NCBI RefSeq assembly: GCF_025802015.1
Contig: NZ_JAOYFC010000002.1
Span: 124,001 to 188,000, forward strand
Length of the DNA stretch: 64,000 bases
Source: Falsihalocynthiibacter halioticoli
GTDB taxonomy: Bacteria > Pseudomonadota > Alphaproteobacteria > Rhodobacterales > Rhodobacteraceae
Direction of reading: 5' to 3'
Part shown: positions 17,176-25,722 of the stretch, piece by piece
Layout: the number at the start of each line of letters is the position of its first letter
Numbering within the stretch: position 1 is the first letter of the stretch
Program-made: the position numbers and the translations under genes
Notes under the pieces: model-generated
Seen by the model: only the letters and a program-made list of their open reading frames with translations
What the model was told of the DNA's origin: nothing
Database searches by the model: none

Positions 17176-17552
17176 CTCTCGATTTCATTGAGTGTGTATC
17201 AGCTGGTGGAGCGTAAGAACTCCATCGGCTTCTCACATTTTTCAGTGATAGAATTGCTTGAGACGGCAAAATCAGGTGCGAAGAAGAACCAAAGCGCATC
17301 TTGGACGCGTTACTCGGATATTTAGCAAAAATGAACAGTAGAAAATGTTTCATTGCCTCTAGTGTTCTCAAAAAATTTTCTTCGTGCAAAGTACCCAAAG
17401 GCTCATATTGCTCCAGCGTCCTTAGCTCATGTTTCCGATCCATTTCTCATTCAGAGAGCCGCAAGAAACTTAGAGTAGAGCCATGCTGCTGTTTTGCGCA
17501 GATAAAGGAGCAGCCTCTTTAGGGCCCCAACGAACTGAAGAAAAAAGAAAGG
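17176..17552. other. Intergenic region without a recognised gene
   Basis: About 380 bases between the DUF1254 pseudogene and tRNA-Ser. It is richer in A and T than its surroundings. Short open frames on both strands show no family resemblance. It may be further decayed sequence of the same remnant. Confidence 0.4.
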
Positions 17553-17642
17553 TGGCGGACAGACAGGGATTCGAACCCTGGAGACGGTCTCCCGCCTACA
17601 CACTTTCCAGGCGTGCGCCTTCGACCACTCGGCCACCTGTCC
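17553..17642 (-). tRNA. tRNA-Ser (anticodon GGA)
   Basis: A 90-base class II tRNA. On the minus strand it begins GGACAGGTGGCCGAG, has an anticodon arm CACGC-CTGGAAA-GTGTG with anticodon GGA, a long variable arm typical of serine tRNAs, the T-arm loop GGTTCGAATCC, and an encoded CCA end. The acceptor stem GGACAGG pairs with TCTGTCC. It reads UCC and UCU codons. Confidence 0.95.
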
Positions 17643-17766
17643 GTAGCGCGGGTTTTAGTGCGGGAGCTTCAGGGTTGCAAGGGAAAATCTTGGGGATTCA
17701 CAAGGAAAATTGGCCCGCGCTGTTCTGACCTTGAAAGAACAGGAAAACGAGCACAATTTCGGGCCT

Positions 17767-18489
17767 TTAGGCTTCCAATAGAAGATTTACGCGACGATTG
17801 GTTTTGCCCTTTTTCTCGACTTTGCCGAAGTGAACGCGCCCGATTTCACTTGTGCGGGCAACATGGGTTCCGCCGCAAGGTTGCAAATCGATCATGTCCT
17901 TGCCTTCCCCGATTGCCACAAGGCGAATGCGACCCGATCCGCGCGGCGGCTGCACGCGGAGTGTTTTGACGAGGCCGGGGCTGGCATCAAGTTCTTCGTC
18001 GGTAATCCACGTTTCGCGAATGGGAAGGTCACGGTCAATCAGCCCGTTTATCCCCTCTTCCAACGCATCTCGGTTCTCTAAAGGTTCGGGCATGTTGAAA
18101 TCCAGCCGACCCTTTTCAGCCCCAACAGCCCCTCCGGTTACGGGCAATGGAATAACCACCGAAAGCAAATGCAGCGCCGTATGTATACGCATGTGGCGGT
18201 ATCGACGCTCCCAGTCGAGCTTTTGGTCCAAATGGGTACCGATCGGTGGCATAGGGTTTGGCGCAGCGGGAACCAAAACAATCTGATCCCCCTCGCCTTT
18301 GATCGTTGTCGCGATCTCAAGCGACTGCCCGTTATTCCATGTCAGCACACCGGAATCGCCGGGCTGCCCGCCACCTGTGGGGTAAAACACGGTTTGATCC
18401 AAAATGATGCCGCCCTCATCTGTGTGGCCGAGCACCTTGCCCTTGGCTTCACGCTGATACGGGTCGGAACGAAATAGCATCTCCGTCAT
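17767..18489 (-). CDS. Alanyl-tRNA editing protein (AlaX type)
   Basis: A 240-residue free-standing editing domain related to the C-terminal part of alanyl-tRNA synthetase. Such proteins hydrolyse Ser-tRNA(Ala) or Gly-tRNA(Ala) formed by mischarging. The four zinc-site residues are visible as H103 and H107 (MRIHTALHLL) and C205 and H209 (LQPCGGTHVAR). The early segment DQTVFYPTGGGQPGDSG is the usual family entry. Its ATG overlaps the stop of the MscS gene by four bases, so it is the last gene of the trgA-trgB-cysK-mscS-alaX run. Confidence 0.92.
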   Translation of the reverse strand: MTEMLFRSDPYQREAKGKVLGHTDEGGIILDQTVFYPTGGGQPGDSGVLTWNNGQSLEIATTIKGEGDQIVLVPAAPNPMPPIGTHLDQKLDWERRYRHMRIHTALHLLSVVIPLPVTGGAVGAEKGRLDFNMPEPLENRDALEEGINGLIDRDLPIRETWITDEELDASPGLVKTLRVQPPRGSGRIRLVAIGEGKDMIDLQPCGGTHVARTSEIGRVHFGKVEKKGKTNRRVNLLLEA

Positions 18490-21035
18490 GCAGAGTCCTC
18501 TGATGGAGTTTTAGGCGATGGTTGTGCGGTTGGCCTTGACGTGGGGCGTAGCGCCTCTGGGTTGCGCAGCCAAATGTCGCGCTGTGCGAATGGAATCTCG
18601 ATGCCCTCCGCAGCGAAACGCTTAAGAATTTCATGGTTCATCTCGGAGGCAACCGCCAGCTTCCAGTTCACATCACGTAGGATTGCGCGAATTTCGAAAT
18701 CTATGCTGTCTGCGCCAAACCGTACAAGGAGCGCGGATGGCTCTGGTGCCGCAAGAACCATTGGATGCCCCTTGGCCACTTCCAGCAGGATTTCTTGCAC
18801 GCGCTCCGCATCAGACCCATAAGCCGCTCCGACAGGAAGGACCAGCCGACCAACAGAGTTACCACGGGTCCAGTTTGTGACGACGCCAGACACAAGATCG
18901 CCATTTGGGATAATCACATCGGTGCGGTCAAAGGTTTCAATGCGAGTGGAGCGCACGGAAATGTCGCGCACATACCCCATTTGCCCACCGACATCGATCC
19001 AGTCCCCTTCTGAGATTGGTCGTTCCACCAAAAGAATAATGCCTGATACAAAGTTTGAGACGATGTTTTGCAGGCCAAAGCCAATGCCAAGCGAGAGCGC
19101 ACCCGCGACAAATGCGAGCGACGTCAAATCAATTCCCGCAGACATAACAGCAACGAGGCCAGCAAGGAAAATTCCGACATATCCAACGCCCGCGACCAGA
19201 GCGTTCTGTCCGCCGATATCAAGGCGTGTTTTCGGCAAGATTGTCGTGCGCAGCGCTCCTTGCACCAGCCGCGTGATCATGAAGCCGATCGCAAAAATCA
19301 GCGCGAAGTAGAAAAATATCTCTGGCGAGATTTGAAGCCCGCCGATGGTTACGCCCTCGCGGATAGTTGTCCAAAGTTCAGAGAGCTGCGCAGCCCGCAC
19401 GCCCCAGATCAAAGCAAAGACCGGCAAGGAGGCCAAACAAACCAGAAAGGCGAACATCACCGGCAACAGCGCGTCGTTATGAGCGCCTGATTGCTTCGAC
19501 ACAGCGTCATAAACTTCGTTAACCACGCGGAACAGCAAAGTCAGAACAGCGATCAAGCCAATCGACGGGATCATCGGGAACACCAGCGCAACCGATGCGG
19601 TATAGTATCCAGCGGCGGCCAGAACCGGACCGACAATAGAAATCGCCATAACGATACGGCAGATGAACTTCAGAATCTTGTCGCGGAATGCGGTCTGCTG
19701 CTCTTGGTCTTCAAGTCGATTTAGTGAGATTGCCTTAACCACGACATGTGCGAAACGATACGCCAGCAAACCAGTTGCCACGATCAGCGGGAACAGAATG
19801 ACAGCGCGTGTGCCGATCTCCGGAATCTCAAATCGGAAAATCACGCGCGCAAATAGAAACAAACCATAGATCAGGCCAAGAAGTTCGAAATACAGCCGCG
19901 CCTCAAAGCGCCTGTCGCTAACAAGATCCGCAACGCCGATGCGATCATCCGCGCTTGGAAACAGCATATGCGCCAGCCAATGCGCCACATAGAAAGAGAT
20001 CGCAAGATACTGCAGCCCCTCGACCAACGCGGCGGCCCGTAATCGCACATATCCAGTTTCCGATATGGCCTCGAACACCAGCAGAAGCCCCGCGAGCGGC
20101 GCCATCGACGCAAGGAAGCTTAGAACAAATACGATAAGCCAGTGGCGCGACGATGCGACATCGGCATCGGATTTCGGCATGTAGGATCGCACGAGCTTTG
20201 AACCACGGAACAATAGCGCAAGCCCAAGAACCCCATACAAAATAATAAGATGAAAGTTCTCTTTGAAGTGATCATAACGCCGACGTTCGACCAAATCGCT
20301 TGAGACGACATCCTCGCGCTCAAAAGCAAAATTATAGAGTAATTCAAGCGCGCTGCCCCAATATGTCGGCAGCAGTGGCGACGGAGCAATCTCAGACAGC
20401 GCATCAACTTGCCGCTCGCGCATCAAGGCATCAATCTCGCGAATAAGCCCCGTGGCCTGTGCTAATGCCTCGTCGACGGCTTGATGTGGCAATCGTACAC
20501 GAGCGATCTCTTCTTCGAGCGCTTTGCGTTTCTCGGTAACAACATCGACTTCAGGAGTTTCCGGCGTGGGCTTTGCGATGGCGGCGAGTTGCGCCTCTAG
20601 TGTTCTCAGCCGCTCTTCGTTGCCAGGACGCCCAGTTAGAAACACCTCGCGCCACTGAGCAACCTCGCTCCGGAGTTCCTCGATCTCTTGATCAGTAGCC
20701 TCAGGGTTGCCTATTATCTCCTCGGCTTGCCGCGCTGTTATCTGCCAATCTCTGTAAACACCGGTGCCGACGATATCTTCTGCGTCGAGCAAATCCAGAT
20801 CAGCCATCGCAAGCAGGCTTCGAACCTGCTTGGCCTCGCCCTCAAGAGGGATACTTTCGCTTTCTCCAGTTACTTCGCTTGCGGCCTCGGCTTCATTTCC
20901 TTCGGCAGGCGCCTCTGCATCCTGCGTAAAACCGGCACCAGCCCACAGCAAAATGAACGCAGCACACAAGAGCGCCGCGCCCCAACGAAGCCAGTTAAGA
21001 GATTGGATGTGACGCTCCGAACCGGCTCGCTGCAT
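18486..21035 (-). CDS. MscS-family mechanosensitive channel with large N-terminal domain
   Basis: An 849-residue inner-membrane protein with a signal peptide, a periplasmic coiled-coil-rich region (about residues 60-230; EEIEELRSEVAQWREVFLTG, EKRKALEEEIARVRLP) resembling DUF3772, about ten membrane segments, and a C-terminal MscS domain. The MscS pore and beta domain are seen in SLGIGFGLQNIVSNFVSGII and LVERPISEGDWIDVGGQMGY, followed by TDVIIPNGDLVSGVVTNWT. Such channels open under membrane tension and release solutes after osmotic downshock. It starts three bases after the cysK stop and overlaps alaX. Confidence 0.9.
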   Translation of the reverse strand: MQRAGSERHIQSLNWLRWGAALLCAAFILLWAGAGFTQDAEAPAEGNEAEAASEVTGESESIPLEGEAKQVRSLLAMADLDLLDAEDIVGTGVYRDWQITARQAEEIIGNPEATDQEIEELRSEVAQWREVFLTGRPGNEERLRTLEAQLAAIAKPTPETPEVDVVTEKRKALEEEIARVRLPHQAVDEALAQATGLIREIDALMRERQVDALSEIAPSPLLPTYWGSALELLYNFAFEREDVVSSDLVERRRYDHFKENFHLIILYGVLGLALLFRGSKLVRSYMPKSDADVASSRHWLIVFVLSFLASMAPLAGLLLVFEAISETGYVRLRAAALVEGLQYLAISFYVAHWLAHMLFPSADDRIGVADLVSDRRFEARLYFELLGLIYGLFLFARVIFRFEIPEIGTRAVILFPLIVATGLLAYRFAHVVVKAISLNRLEDQEQQTAFRDKILKFICRIVMAISIVGPVLAAAGYYTASVALVFPMIPSIGLIAVLTLLFRVVNEVYDAVSKQSGAHNDALLPVMFAFLVCLASLPVFALIWGVRAAQLSELWTTIREGVTIGGLQISPEIFFYFALIFAIGFMITRLVQGALRTTILPKTRLDIGGQNALVAGVGYVGIFLAGLVAVMSAGIDLTSLAFVAGALSLGIGFGLQNIVSNFVSGIILLVERPISEGDWIDVGGQMGYVRDISVRSTRIETFDRTDVIIPNGDLVSGVVTNWTRGNSVGRLVLPVGAAYGSDAERVQEILLEVAKGHPMVLAAPEPSALLVRFGADSIDFEIRAILRDVNWKLAVASEMNHEILKRFAAEGIEIPFAQRDIWLRNPEALRPTSRPTAQPSPKTPSEDSA

Positions 21036-21038
21036 ATC

Positions 21039-22076
21039 TTAGTCCTCGAATACTCCGGGGATCGAGCGCGGAGCTTGATCAAGCCAGTTTGGAACAGGAA
21101 GCCCCTTGTCTTTCAGGAACGCCGGATTGAACAGCTTACTCTGATAACGCGTGCCGTAGTCGCACAGGATCGTTACGATCGTATGGCCCGGTCCAAGTTC
21201 CTTTGCCAGACGCACCGCACCCGCGACGTTGATACCAGAAGATCCACCAAGGCAAATTCCTTCTTCTTCCAGAAGGTCAAATACATAAGGCAGAGCTTCG
21301 GAATCAGGGATTTGGTAAGCGTGATCAACGGAAAGCCCCTCAAGGTTCGCTGTGATACGCCCCTGCCCGATACCTTCAGTGATCGACGTTCCTTCGGACT
21401 TCAACTCGCCGTTCTTATAGAAGTTATAGAGCGCTGCACCTTCCGGATCAGCGATCCCGATTTTCACGTCCGCTTTTTTCTCTCGAAGCCCCATAGCCAC
21501 GCCCGCAAGCGTTCCGCCTGATCCAACTGCGCAGATAAACCCGTCAACATTGCCCTTTGTCTGCTCCCAGATTTCAGGCGCAGTTGTCTCATAGTGGGAT
21601 TGACGGTTTGCGACGTTATCAAACTGGTTCGCCCAGATCGCGCCGTTGGGCTCGCTTTTGGCCAATTCTTCGGCCAAACGCTGGCTGTAACGCACGTAGT
21701 TATTCGGGTTTTTATAAGGCGCAGCAGGCACTTGCACCAGCTCGGCCCCTGCGAGGCGGATCATGTCTTTCTTTTCCTGACTTTGCGTTTCAGGAATGAC
21801 AATCACGGTTTTAAACCCCATCGACGCGCCCACAAGCGCAAGGCCAATACCGGTATTACCCGCAGTCCCCTCGACGATCGTACCGCCCGGTTTCAGAGCA
21901 CCGGATTCAATCGCCGCACGAATGATATAAAGCGCAGCGCGATCCTTGACCGACTGGCCCGGATTCATGAATTCGGCCTTACCCAAAATCTCGCAACCAG
22001 TGGCGTCGGAGACAGAGTTCAGGCGCACCATCGGGGTGTTGCCGATCAATTCCGGCAGGTCTTTACAAACGCGCAT
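21039..22076 (-). CDS. cysK: Cysteine synthase A
   Basis: A 345-residue pyridoxal-phosphate enzyme that makes cysteine from O-acetylserine and sulfide. The PLP lysine is K44 in NPGQSVKDRAAL, the substrate loop is EGTAGNTGIGLA, the phosphate-binding loop is AVGSGGTLAG, and the C-terminal serine region is CLGGSSGINVAG. The start MRVCKDLPELIGNTP is placed at 22076, after an AAAAAGGG stretch; the frame is open further upstream but the added residues are not family-like. It follows trgB by 54 bases. In Rhodobacter sphaeroides cysK lies with trgAB and contributes to tellurite resistance. Confidence 0.94.
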   Translation of the reverse strand: MRVCKDLPELIGNTPMVRLNSVSDATGCEILGKAEFMNPGQSVKDRAALYIIRAAIESGALKPGGTIVEGTAGNTGIGLALVGASMGFKTVIVIPETQSQEKKDMIRLAGAELVQVPAAPYKNPNNYVRYSQRLAEELAKSEPNGAIWANQFDNVANRQSHYETTAPEIWEQTKGNVDGFICAVGSGGTLAGVAMGLREKKADVKIGIADPEGAALYNFYKNGELKSEGTSITEGIGQGRITANLEGLSVDHAYQIPDSEALPYVFDLLEEEGICLGGSSGINVAGAVRLAKELGPGHTIVTILCDYGTRYQSKLFNPAFLKDKGLPVPNWLDQAPRSIPGVFED

Positions 22077-22130
22077 TTCAAGCCCTTTTTCTAAGATGTT
22101 GGCACTGTTTAGGATGCAGCGCAACGGAAC

Positions 22131-23255
22131 TCAAGCGCCAGCGTTGGCCAGCATACGAAGTCGTGAGCGGTTTTGAGCCAGCCACAACGCCGAAAGTACC
22201 AACGGCCCATTGGCATTCCGCCCACCAGAAACCAGTGACATAAGCGCCTCAAACGAGAGAACATGGCTTTTGATGTCTTCCCCCTCCTCGGCAACACCGG
22301 AGATTCCGGCGATACTATCAGGCAGGTCGGCGATCCCCACATAGCTGGTGAGATACTCGCTCGTCCCGCCCGGAGACGGGTAGTAACGGCTGATGAACTC
22401 CAACCGCGCAAACGAGACGCCAGCTTCTTCCTGTGCTTCTCGGTGAGCGGTGTCTTCTGGTGTTTCGCCCGGGTCCATACGTCCGGCAATTGGCTCCAGA
22501 CTTAGCGAATACCGGTCTCCTCGTGCAAATATCCCCGCTCGGAATTGCTCGATCAGTAACACCTTATCCCGCTGCGGATCATACGGCAGGACCGTAACAG
22601 CATCCGCCATCAGAAACACGGCGCGTTCTACTTCTAGTTCGCGCTGCCCGTCAAAGCTGGTGTGAGACAGCACAAGATCATCAACTGCAAAGAACCGATC
22701 ATATCCGCGTGACTGCTTCTTCACAGCCGCGACCGGACGTGCAGCGCCTGCCCCTTCTCGTTCCACTTCAGCCATGGCGCGCAATTTCGAGGCTGCGCGA
22801 ATGCGGATCGGCCCGAACCGTGCGCCAACCTCTTCTGGCGCTTCCTTGCCAAATCGCGACATGACCTCACTGGCGGCCTCGAGGGCGATTGCCCCCCACC
22901 GCGTGGACCAAGCCTCAAGGTCCCAAACCGCATCACTTTCTGGCTCTTTGAGCGGACGAAACACGTCTGCGATTTCGCCATTCGCGAGCGTCACACTCTC
23001 GAGCGCGTAGCCAAAACAAGCTTCGTAGAAGGCCAATCGATCACGTACGCCAGTGTCGGCGCTCCGCAAGCAAAGGCCCTCGGCGCGCTCGCCCTTGGCA
23101 TGTACCAAACAGGGATAATCTGCTCCGGCAACAGTATTGATTGCATGATCTTCTAGGGTCGCGGCACCAAGGCTTGTTGTTAGATCACGCCCCGCAACAA
23201 GGTTGAGCAATGGCAGGTAACGCAATGTACCAAAAAGAAAAATCGCATCAGACAT
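22131..23255 (-). CDS. trgB: TrgB-type protein: gamma-glutamylcyclotransferase-like domain plus Nudix hydrolase
   Basis: A 374-residue two-domain protein. The N-terminal half (about 1-165) begins IFLFGTLRYLPLLNLVAGRD, typical of the AIG2/gamma-glutamylcyclotransferase-like fold. The C-terminal half has the full Nudix box at residues 258-280 (GRMDPGETPEDTAHREAQEE plus AGV) with the ADP-ribose pyrophosphatase pattern EQFRAGIF upstream. It would hydrolyse ADP-ribose or a related nucleotide. The order trgA-trgB-cysK matches the tellurite-resistance locus known in Rhodobacter. How the two domains cooperate is unknown. Confidence 0.87.
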   Translation of the reverse strand: MSDAIFLFGTLRYLPLLNLVAGRDLTTSLGAATLEDHAINTVAGADYPCLVHAKGERAEGLCLRSADTGVRDRLAFYEACFGYALESVTLANGEIADVFRPLKEPESDAVWDLEAWSTRWGAIALEAASEVMSRFGKEAPEEVGARFGPIRIRAASKLRAMAEVEREGAGAARPVAAVKKQSRGYDRFFAVDDLVLSHTSFDGQRELEVERAVFLMADAVTVLPYDPQRDKVLLIEQFRAGIFARGDRYSLSLEPIAGRMDPGETPEDTAHREAQEEAGVSFARLEFISRYYPSPGGTSEYLTSYVGIADLPDSIAGISGVAEEGEDIKSHVLSFEALMSLVSGGRNANGPLVLSALWLAQNRSRLRMLANAGA

Positions 23256-23306
23256 AAATAAAACGGCCTTATCACTCCGGCCGCTTTCAGCATGAAAACC
23301 GCTGGC

Positions 23307-23747
23307 TTAGTTCCAGCGGCGGCTTGCCCATTCGACCATATAGCCAGCGGCACAACCGCCAACCAGAAGCGTAATAAACACCGCAGGCGTTGCAAGGTAA
23401 AGCGCCATTTCACCGTAGATTTTTGCCATCTCGACAAGCGCATCCATCGGGCCATCATATCGGCCTCGCATAGAGGTCATGATCATCTCGTATCCGGATT
23501 GAAAGAAGAGGCAGGTAAGAACCGCCGCCACCATGGCCGTGAACCCGTTTCCGAGCGCAGCAGAGTAGCCGATCCGTTGCCGAACGCCAGCCACGCGCCA
23601 TGCAACGATACCTGCAAGAATCGCGTTCACCTCTGATAGTTTGCCTGCGTTCATTCCTTCCGGCAGTTCAAACTTCACCAATTCAGACGCAAACCACGCA
23701 ACCGCTGCAAACGTCACAAAGGCCATAACTCGAGACATCGAGAGCAT
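23307..23747 (-). CDS. trgA: TrgA family membrane protein (tellurite resistance locus)
   Basis: A 146-residue integral membrane protein with about four hydrophobic segments (MAFVTFAAVAWFASELV, GFTAMVAAVLTCLFFQSGYE, ATPAVFITLLVGGCAAGYMV). The conserved middle is SEVNAILAGIVAWRVAGVRQ followed by GYSAALGNGFT. The start at 23747 is preferred because AGGGGTG lies before it. It is first in the trgA-trgB-cysK order. TrgA homologues are linked to tellurite resistance in Rhodobacter; the molecular role is not known. Confidence 0.85.
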   Translation of the reverse strand: MLSMSRVMAFVTFAAVAWFASELVKFELPEGMNAGKLSEVNAILAGIVAWRVAGVRQRIGYSAALGNGFTAMVAAVLTCLFFQSGYEMIMTSMRGRYDGPMDALVEMAKIYGEMALYLATPAVFITLLVGGCAAGYMVEWASRRWN

Positions 23748-23875
23748 GAAACACCCCTTTTTTGTCATGGGTACGGGGGTTTACTCCGTGGAGCAACGGA
23801 TTTCACGCCTACATGCGGTTTTCCCTACGCAGGGTTGCACGCGCACAACGTTCGGGTGTGGCGCTAAAGCTCAAA

Positions 23876-24865
23876 TCACGCACGCACATCCACAACAACG
23901 CGTCCTTTGACCTGCCCCTTCAGGATATCGCGGCCAAGTTGAGGAAGGTCTTCGAGCGTCGCGGGAACGATCATGTCGTCAAGCTTGTCTTTTGGAAGAA
24001 ATTCAGCAAGCGCATTCCATGCTTTCACCCTGTTTTCAAAGGGTTGCATGACACTATCAATCCCAAGCAAGTTCACCCCACGCAGGATAAACGGCAAAAC
24101 AGTCGCCGGCAATTGCGGTCCTCCGGCAAGCCCAACCGCCGCGACCGAAGCGCCATATTGCATTTGACCAAACACCCGCGCCAGCATATCGCCGCCAACG
24201 GCATCAATGCACCCTGCCCATGTTTCTGACTCTAATGGCCGCTTAACAGTTTCGGCAATCGCTTCACGCGGGACAATTTCTGTGGCGCCAAGCCCTCGCA
24301 GGTATGGCTCGGTTTCTGGCCGCCCAGTCACTGCGGCAACTTCATATCCTTTATTTGCCAAGATCGCTGTTGCAACGGAGCCAACACCGCCTGCCGCTCC
24401 CGTAACAAGAACCTTGCCCTTGTTTGGCGTAAGCCCGTGCTCTTCGAGCGCGACAGTCGCCAGCATTGCGGTCAATCCCGCAGTTCCGATCGCCATGGCT
24501 TGCCGCGTTGTGAGCCCATCCGGCAATGGAACCAACCAATCCGCCTTCACACGAGCCTTTTCAGCATAACCGCCCCAATGAACCTCTCCTACGCGCCAAC
24601 CAGTCAGAACAACCTTGTCGCCAACCGAATACCGCTCATCACTGCTTTCCGCGACTGTTCCTGCAAAATCAATACCCGGAACATGCGGATAATTTCGGAC
24701 CAGCCCGCCTCCGCTCCCAAGACATAACCCGTCTTTATAATTCACAGTGGAATAGTCCACATCAACGAGGACATCACCGTCAGGAAGATCATCGACAGAG
24801 ATATTCTTTACACCCGCGTGTGTTTTTCCCTCATCATCTTTCTCGACAACCAGCGCTCTAAACAT
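23876..24865 (-). CDS. acuI: Acrylyl-CoA reductase (AcuI/YhdH type MDR enzyme)
   Basis: A 329-residue zinc-free medium-chain dehydrogenase that reduces acryloyl-CoA to propionyl-CoA with NADPH. In marine Roseobacter bacteria this step detoxifies acrylate formed from dimethylsulfoniopropionate. The start MFRALVVEKDD at 24865 has AGGGAG before it. Visible marks are NYKDGLCLGSGGGLVRNYPH, PGIDFAGTV, the NADPH-binding VLVTGAAGGVGSVA and IGTAGLTAMLA. No other DMSP gene is nearby, so the assignment rests on sequence; a general quinone-reductase-like activity cannot be excluded. Confidence 0.87.
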   Translation of the reverse strand: MFRALVVEKDDEGKTHAGVKNISVDDLPDGDVLVDVDYSTVNYKDGLCLGSGGGLVRNYPHVPGIDFAGTVAESSDERYSVGDKVVLTGWRVGEVHWGGYAEKARVKADWLVPLPDGLTTRQAMAIGTAGLTAMLATVALEEHGLTPNKGKVLVTGAAGGVGSVATAILANKGYEVAAVTGRPETEPYLRGLGATEIVPREAIAETVKRPLESETWAGCIDAVGGDMLARVFGQMQYGASVAAVGLAGGPQLPATVLPFILRGVNLLGIDSVMQPFENRVKAWNALAEFLPKDKLDDMIVPATLEDLPQLGRDILKGQVKGRVVVDVRA

Positions 24866-25009
24866 ATGAAAATACTCCCTGATTTCGGCAAACCACAGAT
24901 AATCTCCCGTTTGCCACTCCACCCTTTAAATCAACAAGACACCACGTTGGCGCATATTGCAAGAACAGCCGAACCAATGCGGGCAAGACCGGAAAATTGC
25001 GGCGATGAT

Positions 25010-25358
25010 CCCTTGTAAGTTCCGCGCGCCGCGCCTAAGTTGAGGCTGTCCTTCGGGACTATGAACATAAACGCGCTCGTAATAAGCGGATCGGACCCGG
25101 GGGCGGTACCCGGCGACTCCACCAAATACCTTCATTTGAGGTCCATGGGGTCGAAATAGGATCGACGAACGTCTAAAGGGGTTTGCTTTGTTTCGGTGAG
25201 TTACCACCGTTATCGGTACATTTAAGCTAGTTGCAAATGACAACGACGCTCCGATGGCTCTGGCTGCTTAAGCAGTCCGAAAAGTCGAAACTTTAAGCCC
25301 TAGCGCATTGCTGCCCTAGGCGGGGTTCGCAGGTACCTGGCAACAGAAACCTGCACTT
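25010..25358 (+). ncRNA. ssrA: tmRNA, circularly permuted (two-piece type)
   Basis: The parts occur in permuted order, as in alphaproteobacteria. The acceptor piece comes first, with the T-arm-like CCCGGGGGCGGTACCCGG and a CGACTCC-ACCA end at 25124. The coding piece begins GGGGTCG at 25147, with GGATCGACGAACGTC close behind. GGGGTCG pairs with CGACTCC to form the acceptor stem with one G-T pair. The tag frame at 25233-25271 encodes ANDNDAPMALAA and a TAA stop. The 3' side holds a GCAGGT/ACCTGC hairpin near 25328-25354. The processed RNA rescues stalled ribosomes; outer ends are approximate. Confidence 0.93.
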
Positions 25359-25412
25359 ACCTTCCCCAGTATTTCGGCATAAGTATGAAGCTCCATGTTT
25401 TAGGGTTTCCTT

Positions 25413-25631
25413 ATGCGCGCCTCTCTCCGCCAACACATCCTTCGCGTCTGCGACGAAAAAATCGCCCGTAAAGGCGATGATGTCGGCGTATCGTTTTATG
25501 CCTTCTTCAAGAACAAGAATGACAACCCCGCCCTTTTGATGGAAGCGGCGACATGGTGGATTGAGACCCATCAGCTTGATCACTTTGTCAATGCGGCAAA
25601 GATCAAAGAAATGGTCATGCGCGGCGATTGA
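25413..25631 (+). CDS. DUF6500 family small protein
   Basis: A 72-residue protein resembling DUF6500 family members, which have no known function. The conserved stretch runs GDDVGVSFYAFFKNKNDNPA and LLMEAATWWIETHQLDHF. It is mostly helical by appearance, with no signal peptide or membrane segment. It begins about 55 bases after the tmRNA 3' end, in the same direction, and precedes chrA. The reading frame and motif conservation make it a real gene. Confidence 0.75.
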   Translation: MRASLRQHILRVCDEKIARKGDDVGVSFYAFFKNKNDNPALLMEAATWWIETHQLDHFVNAAKIKEMVMRGD

Positions 25632-25722
25632 ACTCTATCCGTTCAAAAGAATTGACCCAATATCGATAACCGCCTAACTCTCGACGCAACTAACACGCTG
25701 AAAACAAGCCTGAAAGTACGTC

